NCBI GenBank assembly: GCA_017510335.1
Contig: JAFWNM010000004.1
Span: 1 to 64,000, forward strand
Origin: Paracoccaceae bacterium
GTDB lineage: Bacteria; Pseudomonadota; Alphaproteobacteria; Rhodobacterales; Rhodobacteraceae
Direction: 5' to 3'
Length of the DNA stretch: 64,000 nt
A model generated the notes under the pieces. It was not told the origin of the DNA. It saw only the letters and a program-made list of their open reading frames with translations, and searched no databases. The position numbers and the translations under genes were made by a program. Position 1 is the stretch's first letter. Every line of letters starts with the position of its first letter. Shown here in pieces: positions 16,509 through 24,144 of the stretch.

Positions 16509-17903
16509 ATGACATTGCGCAATACCCCGCCCACCGCTGAGTTGCAGGCACTGGATGCCGCCCATCACATGCACCCGTTCACGGCCAACACCGCCCTTGG
16601 CCACAAAGGCGCGCGCGTCATCACCCGTGCGCAGGGCGTGCGGCTGACCGACAGTGACGGACAAGAACTGATTGACGGCATGGCGGGGCTGTGGTGCGTC
16701 AATATCGGCTATGGCCGCGCGGAACTGGTCGAAGCGGCCGCCCGCCAGATGCGCGAATTGCCCTATTACAACACGTTTTTCCAGACCACCCATGTTCCCG
16801 CGCTGCAACTGGCCGCGAAGCTGGCAGAACTGGCACCCGGCGACCTGAACCATGTGTTTTTCGCCAGTTCCGGATCAGAAGCGAATGACACCAACATCCG
16901 CATGGTGCGCCAGTATTGGGCGCTGAAGGGGCAGCCCGCGCGCCGCACCATCATCGCGCGCCATAACGGCTATCACGGGTCCACCATGGGGGGCGGGTCG
17001 CTTGGGGGAATGGCCGGGATGCATGCGCAAGGCGGTCTGCCCATTCCCGGCATCGTGCATATCGACCAACCCTATTGGTATGGCGAAGGCGGTGACATGA
17101 CCCCCCATGATTTCGGCATTGCCCGCGCGCGCCAGCTGGAAGACAAGATACTTGAACTGGGCGTGGAAAATGTCGCGGCCTTTATTGCGGAACCTGTGCA
17201 AGGCGCAGGCGGGGTCATCATTCCGCCTGAAAGCTACTGGCCGGAAATCAGCCGGATCGTGGAAAAATACGGCATTTTGCTGATCGCGGATGAAGTGATC
17301 ACGGGTTTCGGGCGCACGGGGTATTGGTTCGGGTCGCAAAGCTATGGCATTACACCCCATATCATGACCATCGCCAAGGGGCTAAGTTCGGGCTACCAGC
17401 CCATTGGCGGGTCCATTGTCTGTGACGAGGTGGCGCAGACCATCGGGCAGGATGAATTCAACCACGGCTATACCTATTCCGGCCATCCGGTGGCCGCCGC
17501 AGTCGCGCTGGAAAACCTGCGCATCTTGCACGAAGAAGGCATTATTGAGCGCGTGCGCACCCACACAGCGCCCCATCTGGCGCAGGCCTGGGGCAGTCTG
17601 GCCGATCATCCGCTGGTGGGCGAGGCCGTGTCGCGCGGCATGATGGCCAGCCTTGCGCTGACACCGGACAAGGCGCGGCGCGCACGCTTTGCGGCCGATG
17701 CGGGCACTGTGGGGTATATCTGCCGGGAATATTCCTTTGGCAACAACCTGGTCATGCGCCATGTGGGGGACCGTATGATCATCGCGCCGCCGCTGGTCAT
17801 TACAGCTGCAGATATTGATGAACTGGTGGCGCGCGCGCGCAAGACACTGGACCAGACGCTGGACCACCTGCACCGCGAAGGGCTGTTTCAGGCAGCGGCC
17901 TGA
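16509..17903 (+). CDS. Class III aminotransferase (amine/putrescine-pyruvate type)
   Basis: A 464-residue PLP-dependent class III aminotransferase. Signatures are HMHPFTANTALGHKGARVITRAQG, SSGSEANDTNIRMVRQY, the cofactor Asp in LLIADEVITGFGRTG, and the PLP Lys at about 290 (TIAKGLSSGYQP). The start has GGAG 8 nt upstream. The sequence resembles omega-amino-acid/putrescine:pyruvate transaminases (SpuC-like). The neighbouring GntR regulator and PuuB-like FAD oxidase support a role in diamine or related amine breakdown. The exact donor cannot be settled from sequence. Confidence 0.87.
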   Translation: MTLRNTPPTAELQALDAAHHMHPFTANTALGHKGARVITRAQGVRLTDSDGQELIDGMAGLWCVNIGYGRAELVEAAARQMRELPYYNTFFQTTHVPALQLAAKLAELAPGDLNHVFFASSGSEANDTNIRMVRQYWALKGQPARRTIIARHNGYHGSTMGGGSLGGMAGMHAQGGLPIPGIVHIDQPYWYGEGGDMTPHDFGIARARQLEDKILELGVENVAAFIAEPVQGAGGVIIPPESYWPEISRIVEKYGILLIADEVITGFGRTGYWFGSQSYGITPHIMTIAKGLSSGYQPIGGSIVCDEVAQTIGQDEFNHGYTYSGHPVAAAVALENLRILHEEGIIERVRTHTAPHLAQAWGSLADHPLVGEAVSRGMMASLALTPDKARRARFAADAGTVGYICREYSFGNNLVMRHVGDRMIIAPPLVITAADIDELVARARKTLDQTLDHLHREGLFQAAA

Positions 17904-17911
17904 CGCCCCCC

Positions 17912-19234
17912 CTACCCGACCGGGCGCACCGGACCGTCGCGCAGCGCCGCAGCCATCATGCCAAGGCGTAACGCGGCCTTGCGCGGGATCAAGAACCGCG
18001 ACGGGGCGCGGCGCGACAAGGCGGGCGGGGCCGACGCCTCGCCCATAAGGGCGCGGGCCACCCGCCTGCCCCCTTCGGATGCGGCGGCCACGCCATTGCC
18101 ATGCCAGCCCAGCGCCAGCCACAGCCCGCCCGCGCCGGGCACCGGGCCGATATAGGGTGCCAGCGATCCCGTCAGACACACCAGACCATTCCAGCAATAT
18201 TGCGTTTCGGCCTGCGCGAAGGCGGGAAAGATCACCTCGAATTCGGCGCGCGCCCGCGCGGCAAAACGCGCCACGGCATCGGGTGCGAAGGACAGCCCCC
18301 CGCGCGCGCCGAACAGAAACCGCCCGTCAGGCAGCAGCCGGAAATAATGCAGCATGATCCGCGCGTCATAGGCCATCAGCTGGCGCGTCCAGCCTTGCGC
18401 GGCCAGTTCGGCGCGCGACAGCGGGCGCGTGACCATGACATTGGACAGCGCGGGCAGAATGCGCCGCGCAATCCAGCGTGGCAGGCGTTCGTCACTATAC
18501 CCATTTGTCGCAATCAGCACCTGTTTTGCATGAACCCGCCCTGTGGCTGTGTCCAGAACCCAGCCGCCGCCATCGGGTTGCAGCGCGGTGACACGGCTAT
18601 TGCCGAAAATGCACACACCTGCCGCCCGCGCGGCGCGCGCAAGCCCTGCGGCATAGGCCATCGGATGCAGGCCAAAGCCATGGGGCACATACACCCCGCC
18701 ATGATAGGCGGCTGTGTTCAGCCCCTGATCAAGCAGGGCCTGCCGGTCCCATAGCACGGCGGCTTCATCCTGTGCAGCGTCGCGCTGCATTCTGGCCCAG
18801 GCATTGCGCGAATGGGACAGAAGCACCTCGCCGGTTTCGGTGGCGTGGGCGTCAATGTCATAGCGTTGCAGGTTGTCGCGCACCCGCGCAATCGCGGCCA
18901 GTTCGAAATCCTGCCAGGCGCGCGCGCCGTCCTGTCCTGTGCGGCGCGCAATGGTGGCTGCGTCCAGTTTGGCGCCCCCCAGACAGCAAAACCCGCCATT
19001 GCGCCCCGACGCCCCCCAACCGGGCTGCGCGGCGTCCAGCACTGCCACGCGCAGGCCAAAACGCTCCACCAGTTCCAGCGCGGCGTTCAGCCCCGCATAC
19101 CCCGCCCCGATGACCGCCACATCGGACCGGACAGCGCCCTGCACGGCCTGGTGGGAAAGCTGCGCGGGAGTGGATGCCCGCCAATAGCTGTCGGGCCACT
19201 GGGCCGTGTCATATCCGGCAAATTCATAAAGCAT
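17912..19234 (-). CDS. FAD-dependent oxidoreductase (PuuB/DadA-like amine oxidase)
   Basis: A 440-residue DAO-family flavoprotein. The Rossmann FAD motif is DVAVIGAGYAGLNAALELVERFG, preceded by the PuuB-like N-terminus with DSYWRAST, and GASGRNGGFCCLGGAKLD carries the RNGG motif of gamma-glutamylputrescine oxidoreductases. The C-terminal GLVCLTGSLAPYIGPV and LGWHGNGVAAASEGGR segments close the FAD site. It converges on the aminotransferase with only 8 nt between stops, so each needs its own promoter. It probably oxidises an amine or gamma-glutamyl amine. Confidence 0.87.
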   Translation of the reverse strand: MLYEFAGYDTAQWPDSYWRASTPAQLSHQAVQGAVRSDVAVIGAGYAGLNAALELVERFGLRVAVLDAAQPGWGASGRNGGFCCLGGAKLDAATIARRTGQDGARAWQDFELAAIARVRDNLQRYDIDAHATETGEVLLSHSRNAWARMQRDAAQDEAAVLWDRQALLDQGLNTAAYHGGVYVPHGFGLHPMAYAAGLARAARAAGVCIFGNSRVTALQPDGGGWVLDTATGRVHAKQVLIATNGYSDERLPRWIARRILPALSNVMVTRPLSRAELAAQGWTRQLMAYDARIMLHYFRLLPDGRFLFGARGGLSFAPDAVARFAARARAEFEVIFPAFAQAETQYCWNGLVCLTGSLAPYIGPVPGAGGLWLALGWHGNGVAAASEGGRRVARALMGEASAPPALSRRAPSRFLIPRKAALRLGMMAAALRDGPVRPVG

Positions 19235-19394
19235 ATGGGCAACCCTGCGCGATCATGTCAAAAGGGTACAGGACACCACGCCAAAGGGAAATATTCATGG
19301 CACGCCCTATCCACGTTCCGCCCGTCAAATCCTTAGGCGTTGGCGCAAAGGATATGGACGCACCCCGTTTTCCGGCAATCGGGAACATTATGCC

Positions 19395-19859
19395 ATGCTG
19401 AAACTTGGATTGATTGTTCTTGTGGTTCTGGCCGTGGCCGTGGCGGCCTATATCCGGCTGGCCCCGTCCGACCCGGCAACATGGCACGAAGACCCCAGAC
19501 TGGTCGCGCGCCCGAAAACACCAAACTTCCACCTGATCCGCATGGTGGGTGGCGATGCCATGCCCCCCATGTTCCAGATCCCCCCTGCGGACCTTGCCGC
19601 GCGTGTCGATGACATTGCCCGCAGCGCCGGGGCGCAGTTGCTGGCAGGGTCCGTGGCACAGGGCCACATGACCTATATCACCCGCACCGCCATCATGGGT
19701 TTCCCGGATTATACGACTGTCATGATTGAACCCGCCGGTGACGGGGCGGCGCTGCTGGCATTTGCGCGCGCCCGTTTCGGGCATTCGGATCTGGGCAACA
19801 ACCGCGCACGGCTGCAGGCGTGGATCGCAGCGTTGCAGGCCCTGCCGGTCAAGGACTAA
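19395..19859 (+). CDS. DUF1499 domain-containing membrane-anchored protein
   Basis: A 154-residue protein with one N-terminal hydrophobic helix (LKLGLIVLVVLAVAVAAYIRL) and a DUF1499-type body: DPATWHEDPRLVARPKTPNFHLIRM, then VAQGHMTYITRTAIMGFPDYTTVMIEP, and the family's RSRFGHSDLGxNRARLxxW-like end (here RARFGHSDLGNNRARLQAW). The function is unknown; it is likely anchored in the inner membrane and faces the periplasm. Its last 11 nt overlap the convergent downstream gene. Confidence 0.88.
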   Translation: MLKLGLIVLVVLAVAVAAYIRLAPSDPATWHEDPRLVARPKTPNFHLIRMVGGDAMPPMFQIPPADLAARVDDIARSAGAQLLAGSVAQGHMTYITRTAIMGFPDYTTVMIEPAGDGAALLAFARARFGHSDLGNNRARLQAWIAALQALPVKD

Positions 19860-20466
19860 GGCTGCAACACCCGGTCAACAATGGCGCAGACGGGCCAGCC
19901 ATCAGCCCGATTGACAGACCATAGGCACGATCGCTCATGCCGTCATTGCACATTTCGGGGTAAATATACGCTGTTGCAGGCCCGTCCGGCCCCGTCAGGC
20001 GCACCATGCGCCGGAAATCCTGCGCAATACCGCTATCCTGCGCAATCTCGATGGTCAGGTCTTCAGCACCGCCATCAACGCTGTCAAAGTGCCATACACC
20101 CCCCTCATTGCGGATGGACCAGAACGGTTCGGTGCCAAAACACCGCAACCCGACAGGCATATTGTAATGGTCTATCGGCTGGCCCTGCCCGCGCAGATAG
20201 CGCATGAACACCCACCCTGTCCCTTCGCCCGTATTCACCAACCCCCAGCGCTGTGTCGAATTCAGCGTCATCACTTCTATGCCGGTGGCATCGGCGGCAA
20301 AACTGCCCAGAACATCACCACTGCTTGACGGCTCGTGCCGGATGTTCAGGACATCATCCGCAGACACATCCACCACATCAAACAGTTGCGGATACTCCTG
20401 CGCCGAAAGCGGCACAGCGGCCAGCACCCCCACCGCCACGACAACGCGTTTCAGAATACGCAACAT
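19849..20466 (-). CDS. Exported SH3-domain / COG3650-type protein
   Basis: A 205-residue exported protein. It has a signal peptide (LRILKRVVVAVGVLAAVPLSAQEYP), a bacterial SH3-like segment (DVLNIRHEPSSSGDVLGSFAADATGIEV ... WVFMRYL), and a C-terminal domain with RCFGTEPFWSIRNEGGVW, YIYPEMCNDGMSDRAYGLSIGLM, as in COG3650 predicted envelope proteins. The conserved Cys pair suggests a disulfide. The start was chosen for the GGAGG 5 nt upstream and the signal peptide. The function is unknown. Confidence 0.85.
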   Translation of the reverse strand: MLRILKRVVVAVGVLAAVPLSAQEYPQLFDVVDVSADDVLNIRHEPSSSGDVLGSFAADATGIEVMTLNSTQRWGLVNTGEGTGWVFMRYLRGQGQPIDHYNMPVGLRCFGTEPFWSIRNEGGVWHFDSVDGGAEDLTIEIAQDSGIAQDFRRMVRLTGPDGPATAYIYPEMCNDGMSDRAYGLSIGLMAGPSAPLLTGCCSLSP

Positions 20467-20504
20467 CTGTCCCTCCTGTTTGTCTGCCATGCGCGCGGCG
20501 CGGG

Positions 20505-20981
20505 TCACAAGCCGTCTTCATCCATCGAAAAGATCGTGGTCGCCTTGATTTCTTCCATCGACAACAAGGCCGTTACGTTATGGATGCTGACTTCGGAAAT
20601 CAGCGCCTGATAGAACCTGTCATAGGCGCGCGCATTCGCCACGCGCACCTTCAGAATATAGTCGATATCCCCCGCAAGGCGGTGGGCTTCCATCACCTCG
20701 GGGCGGGCGCGGACTGCATGCAGGAAACGGTTTTGCCAATCCGCCTCATGGGCGGCCGTGCGCACCAGAACGAAGAAGCAGGCCTCCAGCCCCAGCGATT
20801 CGGGGTCCAGAAGCACAGTCTGGCGCGTGATAACGCCCGCAGCACGCAATTTGCGCACACGATTCCATACTGGCGTCTTGCTGGACCCGACCTTGCGCGC
20901 AATTTCGTCCAGCGACTGGCTTGCATCGTCCTGCAATTCGCGCAGAATACGCCTGTCCAGATCATCCAGATTGTTTGTCAT
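20505..20981 (-). CDS. Lrp/AsnC family regulator
   Basis: A 158-residue feast/famine regulator: an N-terminal HTH (LDDLDRRILRELQDDASQSLDEIARKVGSSKTPVWNRVRKLRAAGVI) and a C-terminal RAM ligand domain with AGDIDYILKVRVAN. It is divergent from fpr, with 208 bp between. The sensed amino acid and the targets are unknown; autoregulation is usual for the family. The 5' extension in the longer reading frame lacks family similarity, and MTNNLDDLDRRIL is the natural start. Confidence 0.92.
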   Translation of the reverse strand: MTNNLDDLDRRILRELQDDASQSLDEIARKVGSSKTPVWNRVRKLRAAGVITRQTVLLDPESLGLEACFFVLVRTAAHEADWQNRFLHAVRARPEVMEAHRLAGDIDYILKVRVANARAYDRFYQALISEVSIHNVTALLSMEEIKATTIFSMDEDGL

Positions 20982-21107
20982 TGGTCCAATTTCTCCGAAA
21001 TACAGAATATGGTGGGACAGTTTCCCAAATTCCCGTTTTCGCATCCTATGAAATGGAAATATCTTCTGCAACAGGATATGTGCTGCGGCAATTCGCACCG
21101 ATTGATA

Positions 21108-21121
21108 TTGATCGGCATCAA
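21108..21121. promoter_or_regulatory. FNR/FnrL-type box upstream of fpr
   Basis: TTGATCGGCATCAA is a perfect match to the FNR/FnrL consensus TTGAT-N4-ATCAA. Its centre lies 75 nt upstream of the fpr start codon. If the start of transcription is near 21156, with a GATACG -10-like sequence at 21142-21147, the box would be at about -41.5, the classical activating position. Confidence 0.7.
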
Positions 21122-21127
21122 GGTATA

Positions 21128-21142
21128 CCCTTGGCCCAAGGG
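21128..21142. promoter_or_regulatory. 15-bp palindrome in the fpr promoter
   Basis: CCCTTGGCCCAAGGG is a perfect inverted repeat around one central base, placed between the FNR box and the proposed -10 region of fpr. It could be a repressor operator; the binding protein is unknown. Confidence 0.4.
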
Positions 21143-21189
21143 ATACGCGATACTGGGCGCAAGCCCCGCTGGCAGACAGGAAAGAACGC

Positions 21190-21999
21190 ATGATGGATCA
21201 AATCGCACCCGCAGCAAAAGCCACGCCAACCTTGCCGGATGCACAGACCGTCACATCGGTCACGCATTATACCGACCGCCTGTTCGCCTTTCGCTGCACA
21301 CGCCCGCTTAGCCTGCGGTTCCGGTCGGGCGAATTTGTCATGATCGGGCTGTTGGGCGACAATGGCAAACCCTTGCTGCGCGCCTATTCCATCGCGTCCC
21401 CGTCCTGGGACGAAGAACTGGAGTTTTATTCGATCAAGGTTCCCGACGGTCCGCTGACATCGCGCCTGCAGCATATCCAGCCCGGCGACAAGATTATCTT
21501 GCGCCCCAAACCCGTGGGAACCCTTGTTCTGGATGCGCTGCTGCCGGGCAAACGGTTGTGGATGCTGGCCACCGGCACCGGAATTGCCCCGTTCGCGTCA
21601 TTGCTGCGCGACCCCGATACATGGGAAAAATACGAACAGGTCATTGTCATGCACACTTGCCGCGAACAGGCAGAACTGACCTATGGGCGCAATCTGGTCG
21701 AAGCCCTGCCCGATGACCCGCTGATTGGCGAGTTGGTGGGCGACAAGCTGCTGTATTACCCGTCCACGACACGCGAAGCCGGGCAATATACCGGCCGGGT
21801 CACCGACAACCTGTCTTCGGGCAAGGTGTTTGCCGATCTGGGCATCCCCCCGCTTGACCCCGCCACCGACCGCGCCATGGTCTGCGGGTCGCTGGCGTTC
21901 AATCTGGACATCAAGAAGGTTCTGGAAGATGCGGGCCTGACCGAAGGGGCCAACAGCGCCCCTGCCGAATATGTGGTCGAAAAGGCTTTTGTGGACTGA
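21190..21999 (+). CDS. fpr: Ferredoxin/flavodoxin-NADP+ reductase
   Basis: A 269-residue FNR of the bacterial subclass I. The FAD motif is LRAYSIASPSWDEELEFYSIKVPDGPLTSRLQHI, the NADP-binding segment LWMLATGTGIAPFASLLRDP, and then AMVCGSLAFNLD. It ends VEKAFVD, a C-terminus like that of Rhodobacter capsulatus FPR. It transfers electrons between NADPH and ferredoxin or flavodoxin, for instance in oxidative stress or Fe-S assembly. AGGAAAG lies 5 nt before the ATG; a second ATG follows immediately. The FNR-type box suggests oxygen control. Confidence 0.95.
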   Translation: MMDQIAPAAKATPTLPDAQTVTSVTHYTDRLFAFRCTRPLSLRFRSGEFVMIGLLGDNGKPLLRAYSIASPSWDEELEFYSIKVPDGPLTSRLQHIQPGDKIILRPKPVGTLVLDALLPGKRLWMLATGTGIAPFASLLRDPDTWEKYEQVIVMHTCREQAELTYGRNLVEALPDDPLIGELVGDKLLYYPSTTREAGQYTGRVTDNLSSGKVFADLGIPPLDPATDRAMVCGSLAFNLDIKKVLEDAGLTEGANSAPAEYVVEKAFVD

Positions 22000-22116
22000 T
22001 CGTCAACAGCGCTGGACCACGTTGTTCAAATGTGCGACCCGGCTTCAAGCGTCTCGGACATGCGGAATTAACACGTCAGACCATGTCGCGTGAATGCCAG
22101 TGCAACGCGCCATGGT

Positions 22117-24144
22117 CTATTGCATTTCAATGCGTGCCCGCGCGGCCAGCCCGTCTGCATCCACCACCGACAGGCTGAAAAAGCCCGGACCGTGCAGGGG
22201 CAACACGGTGCTGCGGTCATGGCTGCGCAACACCACCGGAACCCCATTGGCAAACCAGCTAAACGGCGCGCGCCCGCGGTCCACACGCGCCACCAACCCG
22301 CCCTGTCCCGCCATCATCACGGCCCCGTCAGGCGGAAAGGCCAGTTCGGGCGCGTCCTGCGACTGTCCGGCACGCTGGCCGAAATGGCGCAGCGGGGCGG
22401 GCAATTCCGCATGGGTCACGACCAGCGCATCGGGCGGGGCGGGCGCCAGCGGCACCGGGCGTGGCCCCAGCCGGGCAAACACATCAAACAAAAGCGGCGC
22501 AGCAACATCGCCGCCATACATGCCCGGAACTGGCACCCCGTCCGCGCGCCCGACCCACACACCGGCCACATGCCGCCCATCAAAACCAATGGCCAGCGCG
22601 TCGCGGTGCCCGTAGGACGTGCCCGTTTTGAACGCCAGGGGCCAGTCCGGCAAAACCGGCGCGCGCGGGGTTGCGGCCAGAATGTCGCCCACATGCCACG
22701 CGGCCTGTGGTGTCAGAACACGCCGGCGCAGTGCAGGTGCCTGCGGGGCAAGCGACAGCGCCACCCCTTCCCCCCCGCGCGCGATGGCCGCATAAAGCTG
22801 CACCAACCCTTCCAGCGTGACCCCCAACCCGCCCAGACTGACCGCCAGCCCCGCCACATCGCCGGGAATATCGGCCGCAATGCCCGCCTGCCGCAACGCC
22901 GCCATCACCCGCGCCGGTCCCAGCGCCTGCGTCAGGTCCACAACAGGCAGGTTCAGCGACAGGTGCAGCGCTTCGCGCGCCGTGACCGGGCCACGAAAGC
23001 TGCGGTCGAAATTCTGGGGCGCATAGCCGCCAAAACTGGCGGGGCGGTCGTTCAGAACGGTTTCAGGATGGGCCAGCCCATCGGAAAACGCCAAGCCAAA
23101 GACCAGCGGTTTCAGCGTGGACCCCGGCGAACGCGGCGCCTGGGTCATATCCACAAACCCGCGCCGCGCCACAGACGTATAATCGCCCGACCCCACCAGC
23201 GCACGAATGGCCCCGCTTTCGTGATCTGCCACCAGAAATGCGACAGTGGCCTGCGCGGGCAACGATGGCAGCGCGCGCGTAGCCAGGTCTTCAAGCGCGG
23301 CCTGTAAGCGGGCATCAATTGTGGTCAGGTGCAGGCGGGCATCAGGTGCGGCCACACGCAGCCTGTCGGCCAGATGCGGCGCATGGGCCGGAAAGGCGCT
23401 GCGCTGCACGGGCAGGGCTTCGCGCAGCGCAGCGCCAGCCTGATCGGCAGAAAGGACGCCAGCACGCTGCGCGCGGGCCAGCACCCGCGCCCGCGCGGCT
23501 TGGGCGCGTTCGGGGTGGCGGTCGGGGCTGCGCAGCGCAGGCGCTTGCGGCAGTGCCACAAGCAGCGCCGCCTGTGCCGGCGTCAGGCGTGCAGGGTCGC
23601 GCCCGAACCACGCAACACTGCCCGCACGCACCCCTTCCAGATTGCCGCCCATAGGCGCGTGATGCAGATACAGCGACAGGATCGCGGCCTTGTCCATCCT
23701 GCGTTCAAGCGCCAGCGCCAACCGAATCTGGCGCCATTTTCCGGCCCATGTCCCTGTTGGCCCGTCTTCAATCAGGCGAGCCACCTGCATGGTCAGTGTG
23801 GACCCGCCCGACACCACACGCCCGTTAACCACCACCTGCCCCACTGCCCGCAACAGGGCCACCATATCCACACCGGAATGGCGGTAAAACCGCCGGTCCT
23901 CATAGGCGATCAGCATGTTCAGGTAGGCGGGGTCCACGCGGTCCGGGTCAACCGCCAGCCGCCAGCGCCCGTCATCAACCATGAAGGCGCGCAACAACTG
24001 CCCGTCATGGGCCAGCACTTCGGTCGCGGTGGCGGGGCGCAGGTCGGCGGGCATGGGTGTCATGGCCACCCAGCGGTCGAACCCCGCCCATAGCACCACA
24101 GCCAGAACCGCCACGCCCAGCAGCGCGCGCGCGCCCCCCCTCAT
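22117..24144 (-). CDS. pbpC: Penicillin-binding protein 1C
   Basis: A 675-residue bifunctional class A PBP. It has an N-terminal membrane anchor (ALLGVAVLAVVLWAGF), a glycosyltransferase domain with EDRRFYRHSGVD and SGGSTLTMQVARLIED, and a transpeptidase domain with SPGSTLKPLVFGLAF (SxxK), the SLN motif and KTGTSYGHRDA (KTG). A C-terminal BiPBP_C domain completes it. It polymerises and cross-links peptidoglycan in the periplasm. The ATG overlaps the stop of the alpha-2-macroglobulin gene by 4 nt, the standard pairing of these two genes. Confidence 0.95.
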   Translation of the reverse strand: MRGGARALLGVAVLAVVLWAGFDRWVAMTPMPADLRPATATEVLAHDGQLLRAFMVDDGRWRLAVDPDRVDPAYLNMLIAYEDRRFYRHSGVDMVALLRAVGQVVVNGRVVSGGSTLTMQVARLIEDGPTGTWAGKWRQIRLALALERRMDKAAILSLYLHHAPMGGNLEGVRAGSVAWFGRDPARLTPAQAALLVALPQAPALRSPDRHPERAQAARARVLARAQRAGVLSADQAGAALREALPVQRSAFPAHAPHLADRLRVAAPDARLHLTTIDARLQAALEDLATRALPSLPAQATVAFLVADHESGAIRALVGSGDYTSVARRGFVDMTQAPRSPGSTLKPLVFGLAFSDGLAHPETVLNDRPASFGGYAPQNFDRSFRGPVTAREALHLSLNLPVVDLTQALGPARVMAALRQAGIAADIPGDVAGLAVSLGGLGVTLEGLVQLYAAIARGGEGVALSLAPQAPALRRRVLTPQAAWHVGDILAATPRAPVLPDWPLAFKTGTSYGHRDALAIGFDGRHVAGVWVGRADGVPVPGMYGGDVAAPLLFDVFARLGPRPVPLAPAPPDALVVTHAELPAPLRHFGQRAGQSQDAPELAFPPDGAVMMAGQGGLVARVDRGRAPFSWFANGVPVVLRSHDRSTVLPLHGPGFFSLSVVDADGLAARARIEMQ

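Noticed and set aside
22090-23307. 405-codon plus-strand frame opposite pbpC
   Set aside because: Arg/Gln/His-rich sequence without motifs; all PBP motifs are intact on the other strand.
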